DNA of 64,000 nucleotides from positions 174,922-238,921 of the forward strand of contig NZ_PDLO01000006.1 of assembly GCF_002631205.1 (NCBI RefSeq), written 5' to 3'. Position numbers and translations under genes: made by a program. Positions 16,378 to 25,559 of the stretch are shown in pieces (position 1 is the stretch's first letter; each line of letters opens with the position of its first letter). The notes beneath the pieces are model-generated. The model saw nothing but the letters and a program-made list of their open reading frames with translations. It was not told the DNA's origin and did no database searches. The DNA is from Neolewinella marina (GTDB lineage: Bacteria > Bacteroidota > Bacteroidia > Chitinophagales > Saprospiraceae).

Positions 16378-17457
16378 ATGTACGACATTGCCCGGCGCTT
16401 CCGCCTCGACGGCGGTATTGACCAGATCGACCCCTTCGGCGGGGGACACATCAACGACACCTTCCGCGTCCGTAACACCGATCCCGCGGCCCCCGACTAC
16501 CTCCTGCAGCGGATCAACCACCGCGTATTCCCCGACGTGGCCGGCCTGATGGAAAACATCACCCTGGTCACCGACCACATTCGCCGGCGGATCGCCGCGG
16601 CCCCCGCCCCGGCCAACGAGCAGACTACCCTGACCGTCGTCCTCACCCTGGAGGGGGCCCCCTACCTCCGGGAGGAAGACGGCAACTACTGGCGGGTCTT
16701 TGAGTTCCTGCAGGGCCTCCACGTCTATGACCTGGTGGCCACCCCCGAACAGGCCTACGAGGGCGCGCGCTCCTACGGCTACTTCCTGCGCTTTCTGGAC
16801 GACTTTCCGGAGGACCGGCTGACGGAGGTCATTCCCGGATTCCACGACCTGGACCGTCGGCTGCGGGCCTTCGAGGGGGCCGTCGCCACCCCGGTCAACG
16901 GGCGGGAACGGGAGTGCGCGGAGTCCATCCGGCAGGTCCGCGATATGGCCGATGAGCTGCTCGTCATCGACCGCCTCGACAAGAGCGGAGAACTCCGCCG
17001 CCGGGTCACCCACAACGATACCAAGTTCAACAACGTCCTGCTGACCCCCCAGGACCGCGGGAAGTGCGTCATCGATCTGGATACGGTGATGCCGGGGCTG
17101 GTGCACTTCGACTTTGGCGATGCGGTGCGGTCCGGCATCGGTACGGCCACCGAGGACGAGGCGGACCTGAGCCTGGTGACCGTCGACATGGAAAAGTTCC
17201 GGGGCTTCGCCACCGGCTACCTGGAAGTGACCCGCGACGTGCTCTCCCCCCTGGAGCTCCGCTACCTGGGGCTGTCGGGCGCCTATATGACCTTCATCAT
17301 GGGCGTGCGCTTCCTGACCGACTACCTCGCCGGCGACGTCTACTACAAGATCGCTTCCCCCGACCACAACCTCCTGCGGGCCCGGAACCAGCTGCGGCTC
17401 ACCCGGGAGTTCCTCGACCGGCTGCCGGACCTCAACCAGGTGATCGCCCGCGCCTGA
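16378..17457 (+). CDS. APH-fold kinase, N-acetylhexosamine-1-kinase-like
   Basis: 359 residues of the aminoglycoside/choline kinase fold. The N-lobe begins with a glycine-rich FGGGHINDTFRV and YLLQRINHRVFPD, which is the pattern of NahK-type N-acetylhexosamine kinases. The catalytic loop is VTHNDTKFNNVLL and the metal motif is CVIDLDTVMPG. By homology it phosphorylates the anomeric position of a hexosamine with ATP. It directly follows bshA; an indirect role in supplying amino sugars to UDP-GlcNAc is an inference. Resistance to aminoglycosides is not implied, as the substrate loop is of the sugar-kinase type. Confidence 0.8.
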   Translation: MYDIARRFRLDGGIDQIDPFGGGHINDTFRVRNTDPAAPDYLLQRINHRVFPDVAGLMENITLVTDHIRRRIAAAPAPANEQTTLTVVLTLEGAPYLREEDGNYWRVFEFLQGLHVYDLVATPEQAYEGARSYGYFLRFLDDFPEDRLTEVIPGFHDLDRRLRAFEGAVATPVNGRERECAESIRQVRDMADELLVIDRLDKSGELRRRVTHNDTKFNNVLLTPQDRGKCVIDLDTVMPGLVHFDFGDAVRSGIGTATEDEADLSLVTVDMEKFRGFATGYLEVTRDVLSPLELRYLGLSGAYMTFIMGVRFLTDYLAGDVYYKIASPDHNLLRARNQLRLTREFLDRLPDLNQVIARA

Positions 17458-17458
17458 C

Positions 17459-18211
17459 CTAGCCCCCGGCCAGCGCCAGCAGCAACAGGTAGAGCACCGA
17501 TGGGCAGAGCAGGCACCCCAGGCCGGTATAGAAGGTAGCCGTAAGCGCTCCGTAGGGCACCAGCTTCGGATCCGTTGCCGCCAGGCCGGCCGCCACGCCA
17601 CTGGTTGTGCCCAACAATCCGCCGAACACCAGGGCGGAGTGAGGGTTGTCGAGCCCCACCCGCCGGGCAATGAGGGGCGTAAGCACCGTAGTGGCGATCG
17701 TCTTGACCACCCCCGTGGCGATGCTGATGGCCATTACCTCCGAAGTTGCGCCCAGGGCCGTGCCGGTCACCGGCCCGACGATGTAGGTGCAGGCCCCGGC
17801 ACCGATGGTGGCCAGGCTCACCGGGTCGGTGTAACCCATGGACCAGGCGATGAGGGTGCCGAGCAAGAAGGATAGCAGGATGCCGACCAGGAGGGCCACC
17901 GCTCCCGCCGGCCCGGCGTGACGGATCTGGTCCAGGTCAGCCCCCATGGCGGTGGCCACCACCGCGAAATCGCGGAGCATGGCGCCCCCCAGCAGGGCCA
18001 TCCCGGCAAAGAGGGGATATTCCGCGATGCCCCGCTCCCCACCCAGAAAGGCCAGGCCGAGGCCCAGCAGGATGGCCAGGGCCACCCCGGGAATGAGTCC
18101 CCGCAGCACCCGCCGGGCCACCCAGAAGGAGAACAGCATGATGAGCCCCACGAAGAGGAAGGCGAACACCAGGCCGTTCCGGACCAGCACATCGGTGATG
18201 AGCTCACTCAT
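17459..18211 (-). CDS. madM: malonate transporter subunit MadM
   Basis: 250 residues, very hydrophobic, with eight or more helices. It begins MSELITDVLVRNGLVFAFLFVG and includes IPGVALAILLGLGLAFLGG, MLRDFAVVATAMGADL, GAGACTYIVGPVTGTALGA and VFGGLLGTTSGVAAGLAATDPKLVPYGALTATFYTGLG, all typical of MadM. MadL and MadM together form a sodium-dependent malonate carrier. Its ATG overlaps the MadL stop (ATGA). The gene ends two bases from the convergent kinase gene. A longer frame reading into madL from upstream is a shadow. Confidence 0.9.
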   Translation of the reverse strand: MSELITDVLVRNGLVFAFLFVGLIMLFSFWVARRVLRGLIPGVALAILLGLGLAFLGGERGIAEYPLFAGMALLGGAMLRDFAVVATAMGADLDQIRHAGPAGAVALLVGILLSFLLGTLIAWSMGYTDPVSLATIGAGACTYIVGPVTGTALGATSEVMAISIATGVVKTIATTVLTPLIARRVGLDNPHSALVFGGLLGTTSGVAAGLAATDPKLVPYGALTATFYTGLGCLLCPSVLYLLLLALAGG

Positions 18212-18579
18212 GGTCGGGTGGATTGGGGGCGGCCGATGCGCGACAGCAGGGGGACGAGCAGCAGGGCGGCCACCGTGACCGCCACCCCCGCGATCAGGGC
18301 GAGCCAGCCACCGGAGAGGGCCGCCGTAGCGTTCTGCACCGCGGCCATGGCCACGATGATGGGGATGTACATCGAACTCCAGAAGAGGAGGCCGCCGGTG
18401 GTGGGGCCGTCCATCCAGCCTCGCCGCTTCAGCCAGGCATTGAGGAAGATGAGCAGGAGCATGGCGAAGCCGACCCCTCCCACGTCGCCGTTGATGCCGA
18501 TGGCCGCGCCCAGCAGGGTACCGGTCACCTTGCCGGCCAGGAAACAAAAGGCGAGCAGGGCCACCCCGTAGATGGTCAT
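18208..18579 (-). CDS. madL: malonate transporter subunit MadL
   Basis: 123 residues with four predicted helices, starting MTIYGVALLAFCFLAGKVTGTLLGAAIGINGDVGGVGFAMLLLIFL, the characteristic MadL opening. It is the small subunit of the two-component malonate carrier. It overlaps the synthetase gene upstream and madM downstream by four bases each (ATGA), which implies translational coupling and matched amounts of the two carrier subunits. Normal length for the family. Confidence 0.9.
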   Translation of the reverse strand: MTIYGVALLAFCFLAGKVTGTLLGAAIGINGDVGGVGFAMLLLIFLNAWLKRRGWMDGPTTGGLLFWSSMYIPIIVAMAAVQNATAALSGGWLALIAGVAVTVAALLLVPLLSRIGRPQSTRP

Positions 18580-20057
18580 GCGAAGTACTGCTTGAGTTCC
18601 TGCTTGGTCACCTTGCCCATGACATTGCGGGGCAGGTCATCCTGGAAAATGTAGCGCCGCGGCAGCTTGTAGCCCGGCAGCCGTTCGCGGAGCCACTCGG
18701 TCAGCGACTGGAGGTCGGGTTCGGGACCGGCAACGATGAGGCTGGCGCCGATGACCTCCCCCCATTCCTCGTCCGGCAGCCCCACTACGGCGCATTCCCG
18801 CACGGCGGGGTGCTTGCGCAGGACTTCCTCGATTTCGAGGGCGGAGATCTTGTAGCCGCCCGACTTGATGATGTCCACCGAGTTGCGACCCAGGATTCGG
18901 TAGGCACCGTCCTCCCAGACGGCAATGTCGCCCGTGCGGAACCACCCGTCGGGGGTGAAGGCCGCCGCGGTGGCCTCGGGGCGGTTCCAGTATTCGCGGA
19001 AGACGTTGTCGCCCTTCACCTGGATTTCTCCGGGCTGCCCCTCGGCCACTGGCGCGTCGTCTTCGTCGACCAGGCGGACCTCCACGCCCCGGAGGGGTTG
19101 ACCGATGTAGCCCGGCCGCCGCTCTCCGGAGTAGGGATTGCTGATGGCCATGCCCATCTCCGTCATGCCGTAGCGCTCGAGCAGGGTATGGTCACTGATC
19201 TCCCGCCAGGTCTCCAGCACCGACACTGGCAGGGCGGCGGAGCCCGACACCATGAGGCGGAAATCCCGCAGCGCCCGCGAGATGCGCTGCTGCTGATCGG
19301 CGGGCAACTCCCGGTAGTGGGCGATGAGCTTGTAGTAGATCGTCGGCACGGCCATGAAGAGGTTGATCCGGCCGGTAGCGAAGCGGGCAAAGACGGCCTC
19401 CGGACTGAACTGCGGCAGGAATTCACAGCAGGCCCCGCTCCAGAGGGCGCAGCACAGCACGTTGACGATGCCGTGGACGTGGTGAAGGGGGAGGATGTTC
19501 AGGATGCGGTCGTCCTCCGACCAGCGCCAGGCGTCGACCAAGGAACGGATGGAAGCCTCGATGTTGGCGTGGGTAGTGACCACCCCCTTGGGCTTGCCGG
19601 TGGTACCGCTGGTGTACAGGATCATGGCACGGCGGTCGGGCGCGACCTCCGGTAGTGACTGCCCGGAACCCTGCTCCAGGTCGCCAACCGCCACGAAGAC
19701 GGTATCCTCCAACCCAAACAGGGGCTGCAGCGTCTCCTCGAACTCCGGTCCGTAGACGACAAACAACGCCCCGGCATCCTCAATGACGTGCCGCAGGGAG
19801 GGCAAGGGGTGCTTGACGCACAGCGGCACGGCGATGCCGCCCGCCCGCCAGATGCCCCACTGGAGGGTCACGTAGTCGATGCCGGGGGCTACGAGGAAGG
19901 CAATGCGGGCCTCGTTGAGGTCTGGATTGCCCCCCAGCAGCGCCCGGGCCAGGCGCTCCGACCGCTGCAGCAGTTGGGCGTAGGAAATCTCCATTTCCCC
20001 GGTACTGATGGCCGGGCGTTGGCGGAAAGCTTGGGCGCGTTGGATGAGCTGGATCAA
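18576..20057 (-). CDS. matB: acyl-CoA synthetase, probable malonyl-CoA synthetase (MatB-like)
   Basis: 493 residues of the ANL superfamily. P-loop AMILYTSGTTGKPKGVV, the LPLHHVHGIVNVL segment typical of MatB/ACSF3, YGMTEMGM (A5), DGWFRTGDIAVWEDGAYRILGR (A7/A8) and the catalytic Lys near the end in PRNVMGKVTKQEL. MatB forms malonyl-CoA from malonate, CoA and ATP. The specificity is inferred from sequence style and from the carrier genes madL and madM that overlap it. The start appears to be TTG, 35 bp after a TACTTTG -7 element. No malonyl-CoA decarboxylase gene is present, so the product would go to fatty-acid or polyketide synthesis. Confidence 0.85.
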   Translation of the reverse strand: MIQLIQRAQAFRQRPAISTGEMEISYAQLLQRSERLARALLGGNPDLNEARIAFLVAPGIDYVTLQWGIWRAGGIAVPLCVKHPLPSLRHVIEDAGALFVVYGPEFEETLQPLFGLEDTVFVAVGDLEQGSGQSLPEVAPDRRAMILYTSGTTGKPKGVVTTHANIEASIRSLVDAWRWSEDDRILNILPLHHVHGIVNVLCCALWSGACCEFLPQFSPEAVFARFATGRINLFMAVPTIYYKLIAHYRELPADQQQRISRALRDFRLMVSGSAALPVSVLETWREISDHTLLERYGMTEMGMAISNPYSGERRPGYIGQPLRGVEVRLVDEDDAPVAEGQPGEIQVKGDNVFREYWNRPEATAAAFTPDGWFRTGDIAVWEDGAYRILGRNSVDIIKSGGYKISALEIEEVLRKHPAVRECAVVGLPDEEWGEVIGASLIVAGPEPDLQSLTEWLRERLPGYKLPRRYIFQDDLPRNVMGKVTKQELKQYFA

Positions 20058-20208
20058 GGGACAGGCAGGTTAAGGTGAGCCAGCTCAAAGTACAATACGG
20101 TAGGGAAAACGGCAGGTCCGCCCCTGGGTGACCCGAAAAAGACCGGGCCGGGGTGACCCTTTTCCGGTTTGAAGGGTAGTTATGACCTAACGTACTCACA
20201 ACGATTTG

Positions 20209-22380
20209 ATGGAAGCAGACCGGGTAGCCTTGCGGCTCAAGCGGCGTATCGTCGGGCTGGCCAAGGATTATGCCTTCTCCAAGGGAGTCTTCACGGTACT
20301 GGCCGCCCTGTCGATCTTCCTGTTGGCTCAGGCGCTGGCCGGGTTGAATACGGCAATCAGCTGTGCCGTGGGCGTACTGCTGGTTTCCCTCTGCGACCTG
20401 CCGGGCCACAAGGTGGACCACCTCAAAACCATGGTGTATGGGGTGCTGCTGGCGGCGGTCAATATGTCGTTCATCCACCTCGTACTGGGCGCGGGAGAAC
20501 TCCATGCCGTCGTACTGCCGGTCCTGGTTTTCACCACCGCCTACCTGTCGGTATTCGGCAAGCGGGCGGGCCTGGTGTCGTTCAGCGGGCTGATGGCCAT
20601 CGTGCTGGCCTACGCCTTTCCCCGGTCGGGCTGGGATATCCTGGTGAACGCCGGCCTGCTCTGCCTGGGCGGACTGTGGTTCATCCTGCTCAACCTGGTC
20701 ATCCACCCCTACCGCTACAAGCGCTACCGGGTGGGGCTGCTCAACGAATGTATCCAGCTCACCGCCGACTACCTACATTTGAAAAGCCGGCAACTGACCG
20801 CCCCGGACCCCGACGCGCTGTGGCCGGAGCTGATCCGCACCCACAACCAGATCAACGAGATCCGCAAGGTGCTCACCGACTACTTCCTGGGGCAGTCGCC
20901 CAAACGCGACAGCCTCGGCAAGCAATCGCGGGAGGGCGTCCTCTACCTCGACCTGGTCGACCTGGTCGAGCTGGGCGCGGCGGTCCCCGTCCGCCCCGAG
21001 GCCCGGTTGGCGGCCGGACCCACCGCCGAACTGGCCGGGGTGCTGCAGCGGGTGTCCACTGCCCTGCGCCGCGTGGCCCTCAAGTCCCGCAACTTCGTTT
21101 CTCCCTATCCGGATAACCTGTCCGGAGAGCTGGCCACCATCAGCCGGGAACTGCGGCTTACCGACGGCCGCCTGCCGGATTCCCCCACCGCCCACTACCT
21201 GTACATCCTCTGCGACAACCTGGAGAAGCAGATCGGCAAACTGCGGTCCATCGAGCGGCTGGCCGACACCCGCGGGCTGGTCAACCACGCGGTCTTCTCG
21301 CGGGAAGCGAAGTCGCGCCTCCGCACCCGGCTGGGTACCGACTGGTCGTTGCTGCGCAAGCACTTGTCCAAGGACAGCCCCATCTTCCGCCACGCGGTGC
21401 GGCTTTCGGTGGTGGTGCTGCTGGGCTACCTCTTCGGCCGCTACTTCGCCCTGCAGAACGCCTACTGGATCATCCTGACGGTGGTGGTCATCATGCGGCC
21501 GAACTACGTGCAGAGCAAGGATCGCTCCGTCCAGCGCACCGTAGGCACCCTGGCCGGGGCCGCCGTGGCCGCAGCCGTAGTCTTCGTCACCGACAGCCCG
21601 GTGGCCTACGCCCTGATCGGGACCGCTTCCATGCCTTTTTTCTTTACCTACCTGGACCGCGACTTCCGCATTTCGGCCTTCTTCGTTACCCTCAACCTGG
21701 TGTTTCTCTACGCCCTGCTGCACCCCGATGCCTACGCCGTGATCGCCTACCGGGTGGTGGATACCATCATCGGTGCCACCCTGGCGTTCGGGGCCAGCCG
21801 TCTGCTCTGGCCGGCCTGGGAGAGCCGGTCGATCCACAAGCTCGTGGCCCGGGCCCTAGACAGCAGCAGCGACTACCTGCTGGAGGAGTCTAACCTCTAC
21901 CTCGACCGGAAGGACGACAGCCTGGCTTACCGCATTGCCCGCCGCCACGCCTTCGTCTGCCTGGGGGAACTCGACGACAGCTACGGCCGCGCCGTTCGGG
22001 AACCCAGCCACAAGCGCCTCGCTCCGGAACGGCTCTCCCGCATCGTGGCCCATCACCACCAGGTACTTTCCTCCATTGCCTACCTGGGCACCTATCTGCA
22101 GTACCACGCCGTCAGCGTTCCCCACGCCCACTTTTCCACCCTTATCCGGGACCTCAGCAACCGGCTGCTGGCCTGCCGGACCTTGCTGGAGGATATCCCG
22201 TACGACGGACCCTCATCCGAACCCGTAGATACCTCCGCGGCCCTGGCCTACTTCGCTGAAGGCGGAGGGGCAACCCGCGAAAAGCGGCTCTTCCTTAATG
22301 AATACGAATACCTGCGCTCATGCATCGGGCACCTCCGGGAAAGTCTGAGTTACCTGGCACCCGCGGCCGCGCCGGCCTAG
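20209..22380 (+). CDS. FUSC-family inner-membrane protein (YccS/YhfK-like)
   Basis: 723 residues with two membrane halves, each of about five to six helices (FTVLAALSIFLLAQALAGLN and onward; later AVRLSVVVLLGYLFGRYFAL, WIILTVVVIMRPNYVQSKDRSVQRTVGTLAGAAVAAAVVF), separated and followed by cytoplasmic helical domains. The segment RPNYxxSKxRxxQRxxGTxxG is the FUSC hallmark. Family members are linked to efflux of aromatic acids, but most have no proven substrate. I use the ATG; a TTG one codon earlier is possible. The stop overlaps the convergent DsrE gene by four bases (CTAG). Confidence 0.85.
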   Translation: MEADRVALRLKRRIVGLAKDYAFSKGVFTVLAALSIFLLAQALAGLNTAISCAVGVLLVSLCDLPGHKVDHLKTMVYGVLLAAVNMSFIHLVLGAGELHAVVLPVLVFTTAYLSVFGKRAGLVSFSGLMAIVLAYAFPRSGWDILVNAGLLCLGGLWFILLNLVIHPYRYKRYRVGLLNECIQLTADYLHLKSRQLTAPDPDALWPELIRTHNQINEIRKVLTDYFLGQSPKRDSLGKQSREGVLYLDLVDLVELGAAVPVRPEARLAAGPTAELAGVLQRVSTALRRVALKSRNFVSPYPDNLSGELATISRELRLTDGRLPDSPTAHYLYILCDNLEKQIGKLRSIERLADTRGLVNHAVFSREAKSRLRTRLGTDWSLLRKHLSKDSPIFRHAVRLSVVVLLGYLFGRYFALQNAYWIILTVVVIMRPNYVQSKDRSVQRTVGTLAGAAVAAAVVFVTDSPVAYALIGTASMPFFFTYLDRDFRISAFFVTLNLVFLYALLHPDAYAVIAYRVVDTIIGATLAFGASRLLWPAWESRSIHKLVARALDSSSDYLLEESNLYLDRKDDSLAYRIARRHAFVCLGELDDSYGRAVREPSHKRLAPERLSRIVAHHHQVLSSIAYLGTYLQYHAVSVPHAHFSTLIRDLSNRLLACRTLLEDIPYDGPSSEPVDTSAALAYFAEGGGATREKRLFLNEYEYLRSCIGHLRESLSYLAPAAAPA

Positions 22381-22901
22381 AACCTCAGCATCGCGTAGCC
22401 CTTCATCTGGTACATGGCTACCGTAGTGAGCATGGAGGTAGCAATTTCTACCTGGGGGGCCACCGACGTCAGGGGTATCTCGCGGCCGCGCAGTGATTGC
22501 CCGCAGACCGTCAGCTTGACGCCGGCCCCGTGAAGGGCTTCGATCAGTGGGAGGTTGGGATTGTCCACCCCGAAGCGTTCGCGGTACAGATCGTTCTCCA
22601 TGACCCCGAAGGCGGCCGAGCCGTGGATGGCCAGGACTACGTGAACCTGTTCGGCGGGTACCCCGCCCACGGAGAAGAGGTTCAGCATCCGGGCGACGTT
22701 GTAGAGGCCCTGCACCAGGGTATCGGGCGTTTCCGCGCCGCTGACCACGTCGACGATGAGGTGGTATTCCAGCTCGGGGTCCGGCACTACAGTGGCTTCC
22801 GGCACTTCGTAGATGCCGCCGAAGGGTACGATGGGGGTCACCTTTTCCTGGGCGGCGGCGAGCGCGGGTGCCAGGAACAGGAGGAAGAGCAAAAGGCGCA
22901 T
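22377..22901 (-). CDS. secreted DsrE-family protein
   Basis: 174 residues with a signal peptide (MRLLLFLLFLAPALAAAQ). The mature part has the DsrE pattern: LEYHLIVDVVSG, LYNVARMLNLFSVGGVPAEQVHVVLAIHGSAAFGVMEND, and GVKLTVCGQSLRGREIPLTSVAPQVEIATSMLTTVAMYQMKGYAMLRF, with a single conserved Cys in the VCGQ loop. Such periplasmic DsrE proteins may handle sulfur or thiols, but the function is unproven. It sits downstream of the LytTR regulator gene on the same strand, 45 bp away, so it could be the last gene of that operon. Confidence 0.8.
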   Translation of the reverse strand: MRLLLFLLFLAPALAAAQEKVTPIVPFGGIYEVPEATVVPDPELEYHLIVDVVSGAETPDTLVQGLYNVARMLNLFSVGGVPAEQVHVVLAIHGSAAFGVMENDLYRERFGVDNPNLPLIEALHGAGVKLTVCGQSLRGREIPLTSVAPQVEIATSMLTTVAMYQMKGYAMLRF

Positions 22902-22946
22902 GGCAGGGGGTATTGGGCGGACGTGAAGATACATCCTGGATACCGC

Positions 22947-23663
22947 CTACAGCAGCGACATCACCTGCTCGCGATACTTGTCGCTGATCGGGATGGCCAC
23001 GTCGTCCACGAACACGGAACGGTGCTCGTACCGCGTCACGTGCTGGAGGTTTACGGCGTGGCTGCGGTGGGTCTGGACGATGCTGTGGTGGTTGATCTCG
23101 GAAACCAGGTCGCTCAGTGAGCGGCGCAGCACGAGGGGCTTCTGGCCGACCAGGGTGACCTGGACGTATACGTGGTCGGCGCGTAAATGCTGGATGGCCG
23201 AGAGGGGCAGGATGTGGGTGGCCTGGCCGGTTTTGACGGTCACCGTCTCTTCCCGTTGCCGGGACTGGTGGTTGTGGAGGGCGACGTCGATGGTGGTCAG
23301 CAGGCTGCTGATCTGGACGGGCTTGCTCAGGTAGCCGGCCGGGTAGGTCTCCCGGGCCAGGGCCATGTGCTGCTCATCCACCTGGGAGGTCAGGTAGATG
23401 AAGGGGATGGGGTCTTCCTGTTCGAGGAGGTAATGGGCGAAGTCGATGCCCGATTCCGGCCCGCTGAGGCGGATGTCAAGCAGGGCCAGATCCGGCGGGG
23501 AGGCTTCGTACAGTTCGACGGCCTCGTCGTAGGAGATGGCTTCTCCCGTGACGATGTAGTTCTGTTCCCGTAGCTGGTCGGCTATGGTGTCGGAAATGAT
23601 GAACTCATCCTCCACGATGAGGATGCGGCGACCAGGGGAGGCAGGGGGGGGTGTTTGGGACAT
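22947..23663 (-). CDS. LytTR-family response regulator
   Basis: 238 residues. Receiver domain about 12-130: ILIVEDEFIISDTIADQL (acidic pocket), phosphoacceptor Asp-63 in LLDIRLSG, PFIYLTSQ (Thr) and LSKPVQ (Lys). LytTR DNA-binding domain about 140-235: KTGQATHILPLSAIQHLRADHVYVQV, LVLRRSLSDLVSEI, VQTHRSHAVNLQHVTRYE, VAIPISDKYREQVMSLL. LytTR domains bind pairs of roughly 9-bp direct repeats spaced by 12 bp. The partner kinase gene ends 39 bp upstream, and beyond it lie five paired repeats of exactly that geometry; I infer that these are its targets. Confidence 0.95.
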   Translation of the reverse strand: MSQTPPPASPGRRILIVEDEFIISDTIADQLREQNYIVTGEAISYDEAVELYEASPPDLALLDIRLSGPESGIDFAHYLLEQEDPIPFIYLTSQVDEQHMALARETYPAGYLSKPVQISSLLTTIDVALHNHQSRQREETVTVKTGQATHILPLSAIQHLRADHVYVQVTLVGQKPLVLRRSLSDLVSEINHHSIVQTHRSHAVNLQHVTRYEHRSVFVDDVAIPISDKYREQVMSLL

Positions 23664-23702
23664 GAGCGTGAGGGATGCGCTCGGGGGCGGTTAGGGAAGG
23701 GC

Positions 23703-25559
23703 TTAGGCAGTAGTTGTTGCTACCAATGTACGGGTTTTGCGTTTTTTCTTCGGCGTTTCCGCGGGGTCATTTTTGCGGCGGAACCAGATGCGGGTGTTGG
23801 CCCCGTTCTGGTTGCTGATTTCCAATCGGCCGCGCAGTTGCCGGCTCATGCCGCGGATGAGGTAGCTGCCGAGTCCTTCTTCCTGTTGGCCGGAGGGGGC
23901 GGAAAAGCCCGGCCCGTTGTCCTGGTATTCCAGCAGAAACATACCGTCGTCGGTTTCGGTGAGCTTCACGCTGATGCGCAGTTGCTGGCCGGAGACCACG
24001 GCGTACTTGAAGCTGTTCGTCAGCAGTTCGTTGAACATGGTTCCCAGGGGGATGGCTGTTTCCAGGTTGAACCAGTGGTTGCCGACGTCGAGGTCGAATT
24101 CGCTGGCGTGGGGCAGCTCGGAGAGCATCTCGAAGTGCTGGCAGATCTTCTGGGCGTAGGTGCGGAAGTTTATTTCGCCCACCCGGCCCTGCTGATAGAG
24201 GATCTCGTGGACGGCCGCCATGCTGTACACCCGGCCGGCCATGGCGTCCAGCTGGCCGCGGGCTACCGGGTCGTTGAGCTTCTTCATCTGCATCTGCAGC
24301 AGGCTGATGATGATCTGCAGGTTATTCTTTACCCGGTGGTGGACTTCCCCCTGCAGCAGCTTCTGCTGGGCGAGGGATTCGGACAGCTGCTGGTTCTTCT
24401 CCTCGGTAAGTTGCTGTTGCTCCAGGGCCGCCCGGGAGCGCCGCACGCGGTTGGTGACCAGGTAGGCGAGCACCAGGATGACCACCACCAGTACGAAAAT
24501 GAGGATGACCCGCGCCACCCGCGAGCGTTCGTAGGCCAGCATCTTGCTCTGCTCGGCGATCAGCAGGCTCTTCTTTTCGCTGTCGTAGCGTTCTTCGATG
24601 GCTACCGCGTTCTGTTGGTTCATCCGGTCGACGTGGTCGAGTTCGGCGGCGTGGGCCAGTTTCAGGTAGTGCCAGGCGGAATCGGTCTGCCCGAGTTCCT
24701 TCAGGATGGTGGCCCGGTAGTCGTACAGCCGGTTGAGGTAGGTACTGTCCTTTTCGATGACCATGGCAGCATAGACCAGGGAGGAATCGTTGGCGGCCAG
24801 GGCCTCTTCCATGTTGCCGCTCTCGATCTTCAGTCCGGTAAGTACCAGCGTCATCGCGAAGTAATCACCCATACTGCCGGTGTGGTAGTAGTAATCCGTG
24901 GCTTCTTCCAGGTGCCGCTGGCTGGCCTGGAGGTCGGTAGACCGGTAGTAGAAGCTCAGGTTGAAGTGGGCCAGGGCCACCTGGTGGGCGTTGTTCTGCT
25001 CCTCGGCACTGGTGAGGGCCGTACGGGCGTGCTTTTCAACCTCATCCATGTCCCCGAAGTAGCGGTGGTAGCCCGCGATCCGGTTGTTCAGCAGGGGTAC
25101 CAGTGAACGGATCCCGTGCTGCTGGATGAGGGAGTCGGCCTGCTGCAGCAAGTCACGGCATTCCTCCGGCTGGTGCTGGTGTTGATGGATGAAGGCCAGG
25201 CGGATGTAGGCTTCGGCCAGGATCGAATTGCGCTGCAAACGCTGGGCGTCGTCGATCAGGTGGAGCAGGGCCTCGGTGGCCTCGCCGAAACGGCGCGCAC
25301 GGACCAGGGCGTTGCATTCTTTCAGGCGGATGAGCAAGCGGAAGTTGCGCTCCCAGGGCTCGGGGTCATCACAGGCCAGGGAAGCGTCCAGGTTGTCGAG
25401 GGTAGTGATGGCGCTGTCGCATTTGGCCGCGCTGATCAACTCTTCCGCTGCGAACAACTGCCGCCACATGGTTTCGCTCTGCCCGGACAAGGCGGCCGCC
25501 GAAAGGACGGCAAGGGACAGCAGCAGTTTTTGAAGTAGGTTCACAGGTTGAATTTTCAT
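23703..25559 (-). CDS. TPR-sensor histidine kinase (HisKA_2 type)
   Basis: 618 residues. Signal or anchor at the N-terminus (LLQKLLLSLAVLSAAALSGQ), then about 320 residues of tetratricopeptide-like helices in the periplasm (for example AEAYIRLAFIHQHQHQPEECRDLLQQA), a coiled linker, one membrane helix (VARVILIFVLVVVILVLAYLV), a HisKA_2 box GEVHHRVKNNLQIIISLLQMQ with the phosphoacceptor His near 408, and a HATPase (MFNELLTNSFKYA, YQDNGPGF, GLGSYLIRGM). I use the ATG giving MKIQPVNLLQK; an in-frame start 12 bp upstream exists. It pairs with the LytTR regulator just downstream. The signal sensed is unknown. Confidence 0.93.
   Translation of the reverse strand: MKIQPVNLLQKLLLSLAVLSAAALSGQSETMWRQLFAAEELISAAKCDSAITTLDNLDASLACDDPEPWERNFRLLIRLKECNALVRARRFGEATEALLHLIDDAQRLQRNSILAEAYIRLAFIHQHQHQPEECRDLLQQADSLIQQHGIRSLVPLLNNRIAGYHRYFGDMDEVEKHARTALTSAEEQNNAHQVALAHFNLSFYYRSTDLQASQRHLEEATDYYYHTGSMGDYFAMTLVLTGLKIESGNMEEALAANDSSLVYAAMVIEKDSTYLNRLYDYRATILKELGQTDSAWHYLKLAHAAELDHVDRMNQQNAVAIEERYDSEKKSLLIAEQSKMLAYERSRVARVILIFVLVVVILVLAYLVTNRVRRSRAALEQQQLTEEKNQQLSESLAQQKLLQGEVHHRVKNNLQIIISLLQMQMKKLNDPVARGQLDAMAGRVYSMAAVHEILYQQGRVGEINFRTYAQKICQHFEMLSELPHASEFDLDVGNHWFNLETAIPLGTMFNELLTNSFKYAVVSGQQLRISVKLTETDDGMFLLEYQDNGPGFSAPSGQQEEGLGSYLIRGMSRQLRGRLEISNQNGANTRIWFRRKNDPAETPKKKRKTRTLVATTTA

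Noticed and set aside
16378..17457. Aminoglycoside resistance phosphotransferase
   Set aside because: The fold is shared, but the N-lobe pattern (FGGGHINDTF and LLQRINHRVF) is that of N-acetylhexosamine kinases, and the gene is chromosomal beside bshA.
15133..17670. 845-codon open frame on the minus strand opposite bshA and the kinase gene
   Set aside because: It is a shadow of two well-supported plus-strand genes, made possible by GC-rich third positions. The translation is low-complexity Gly/Val/Asp/His and matches no family.
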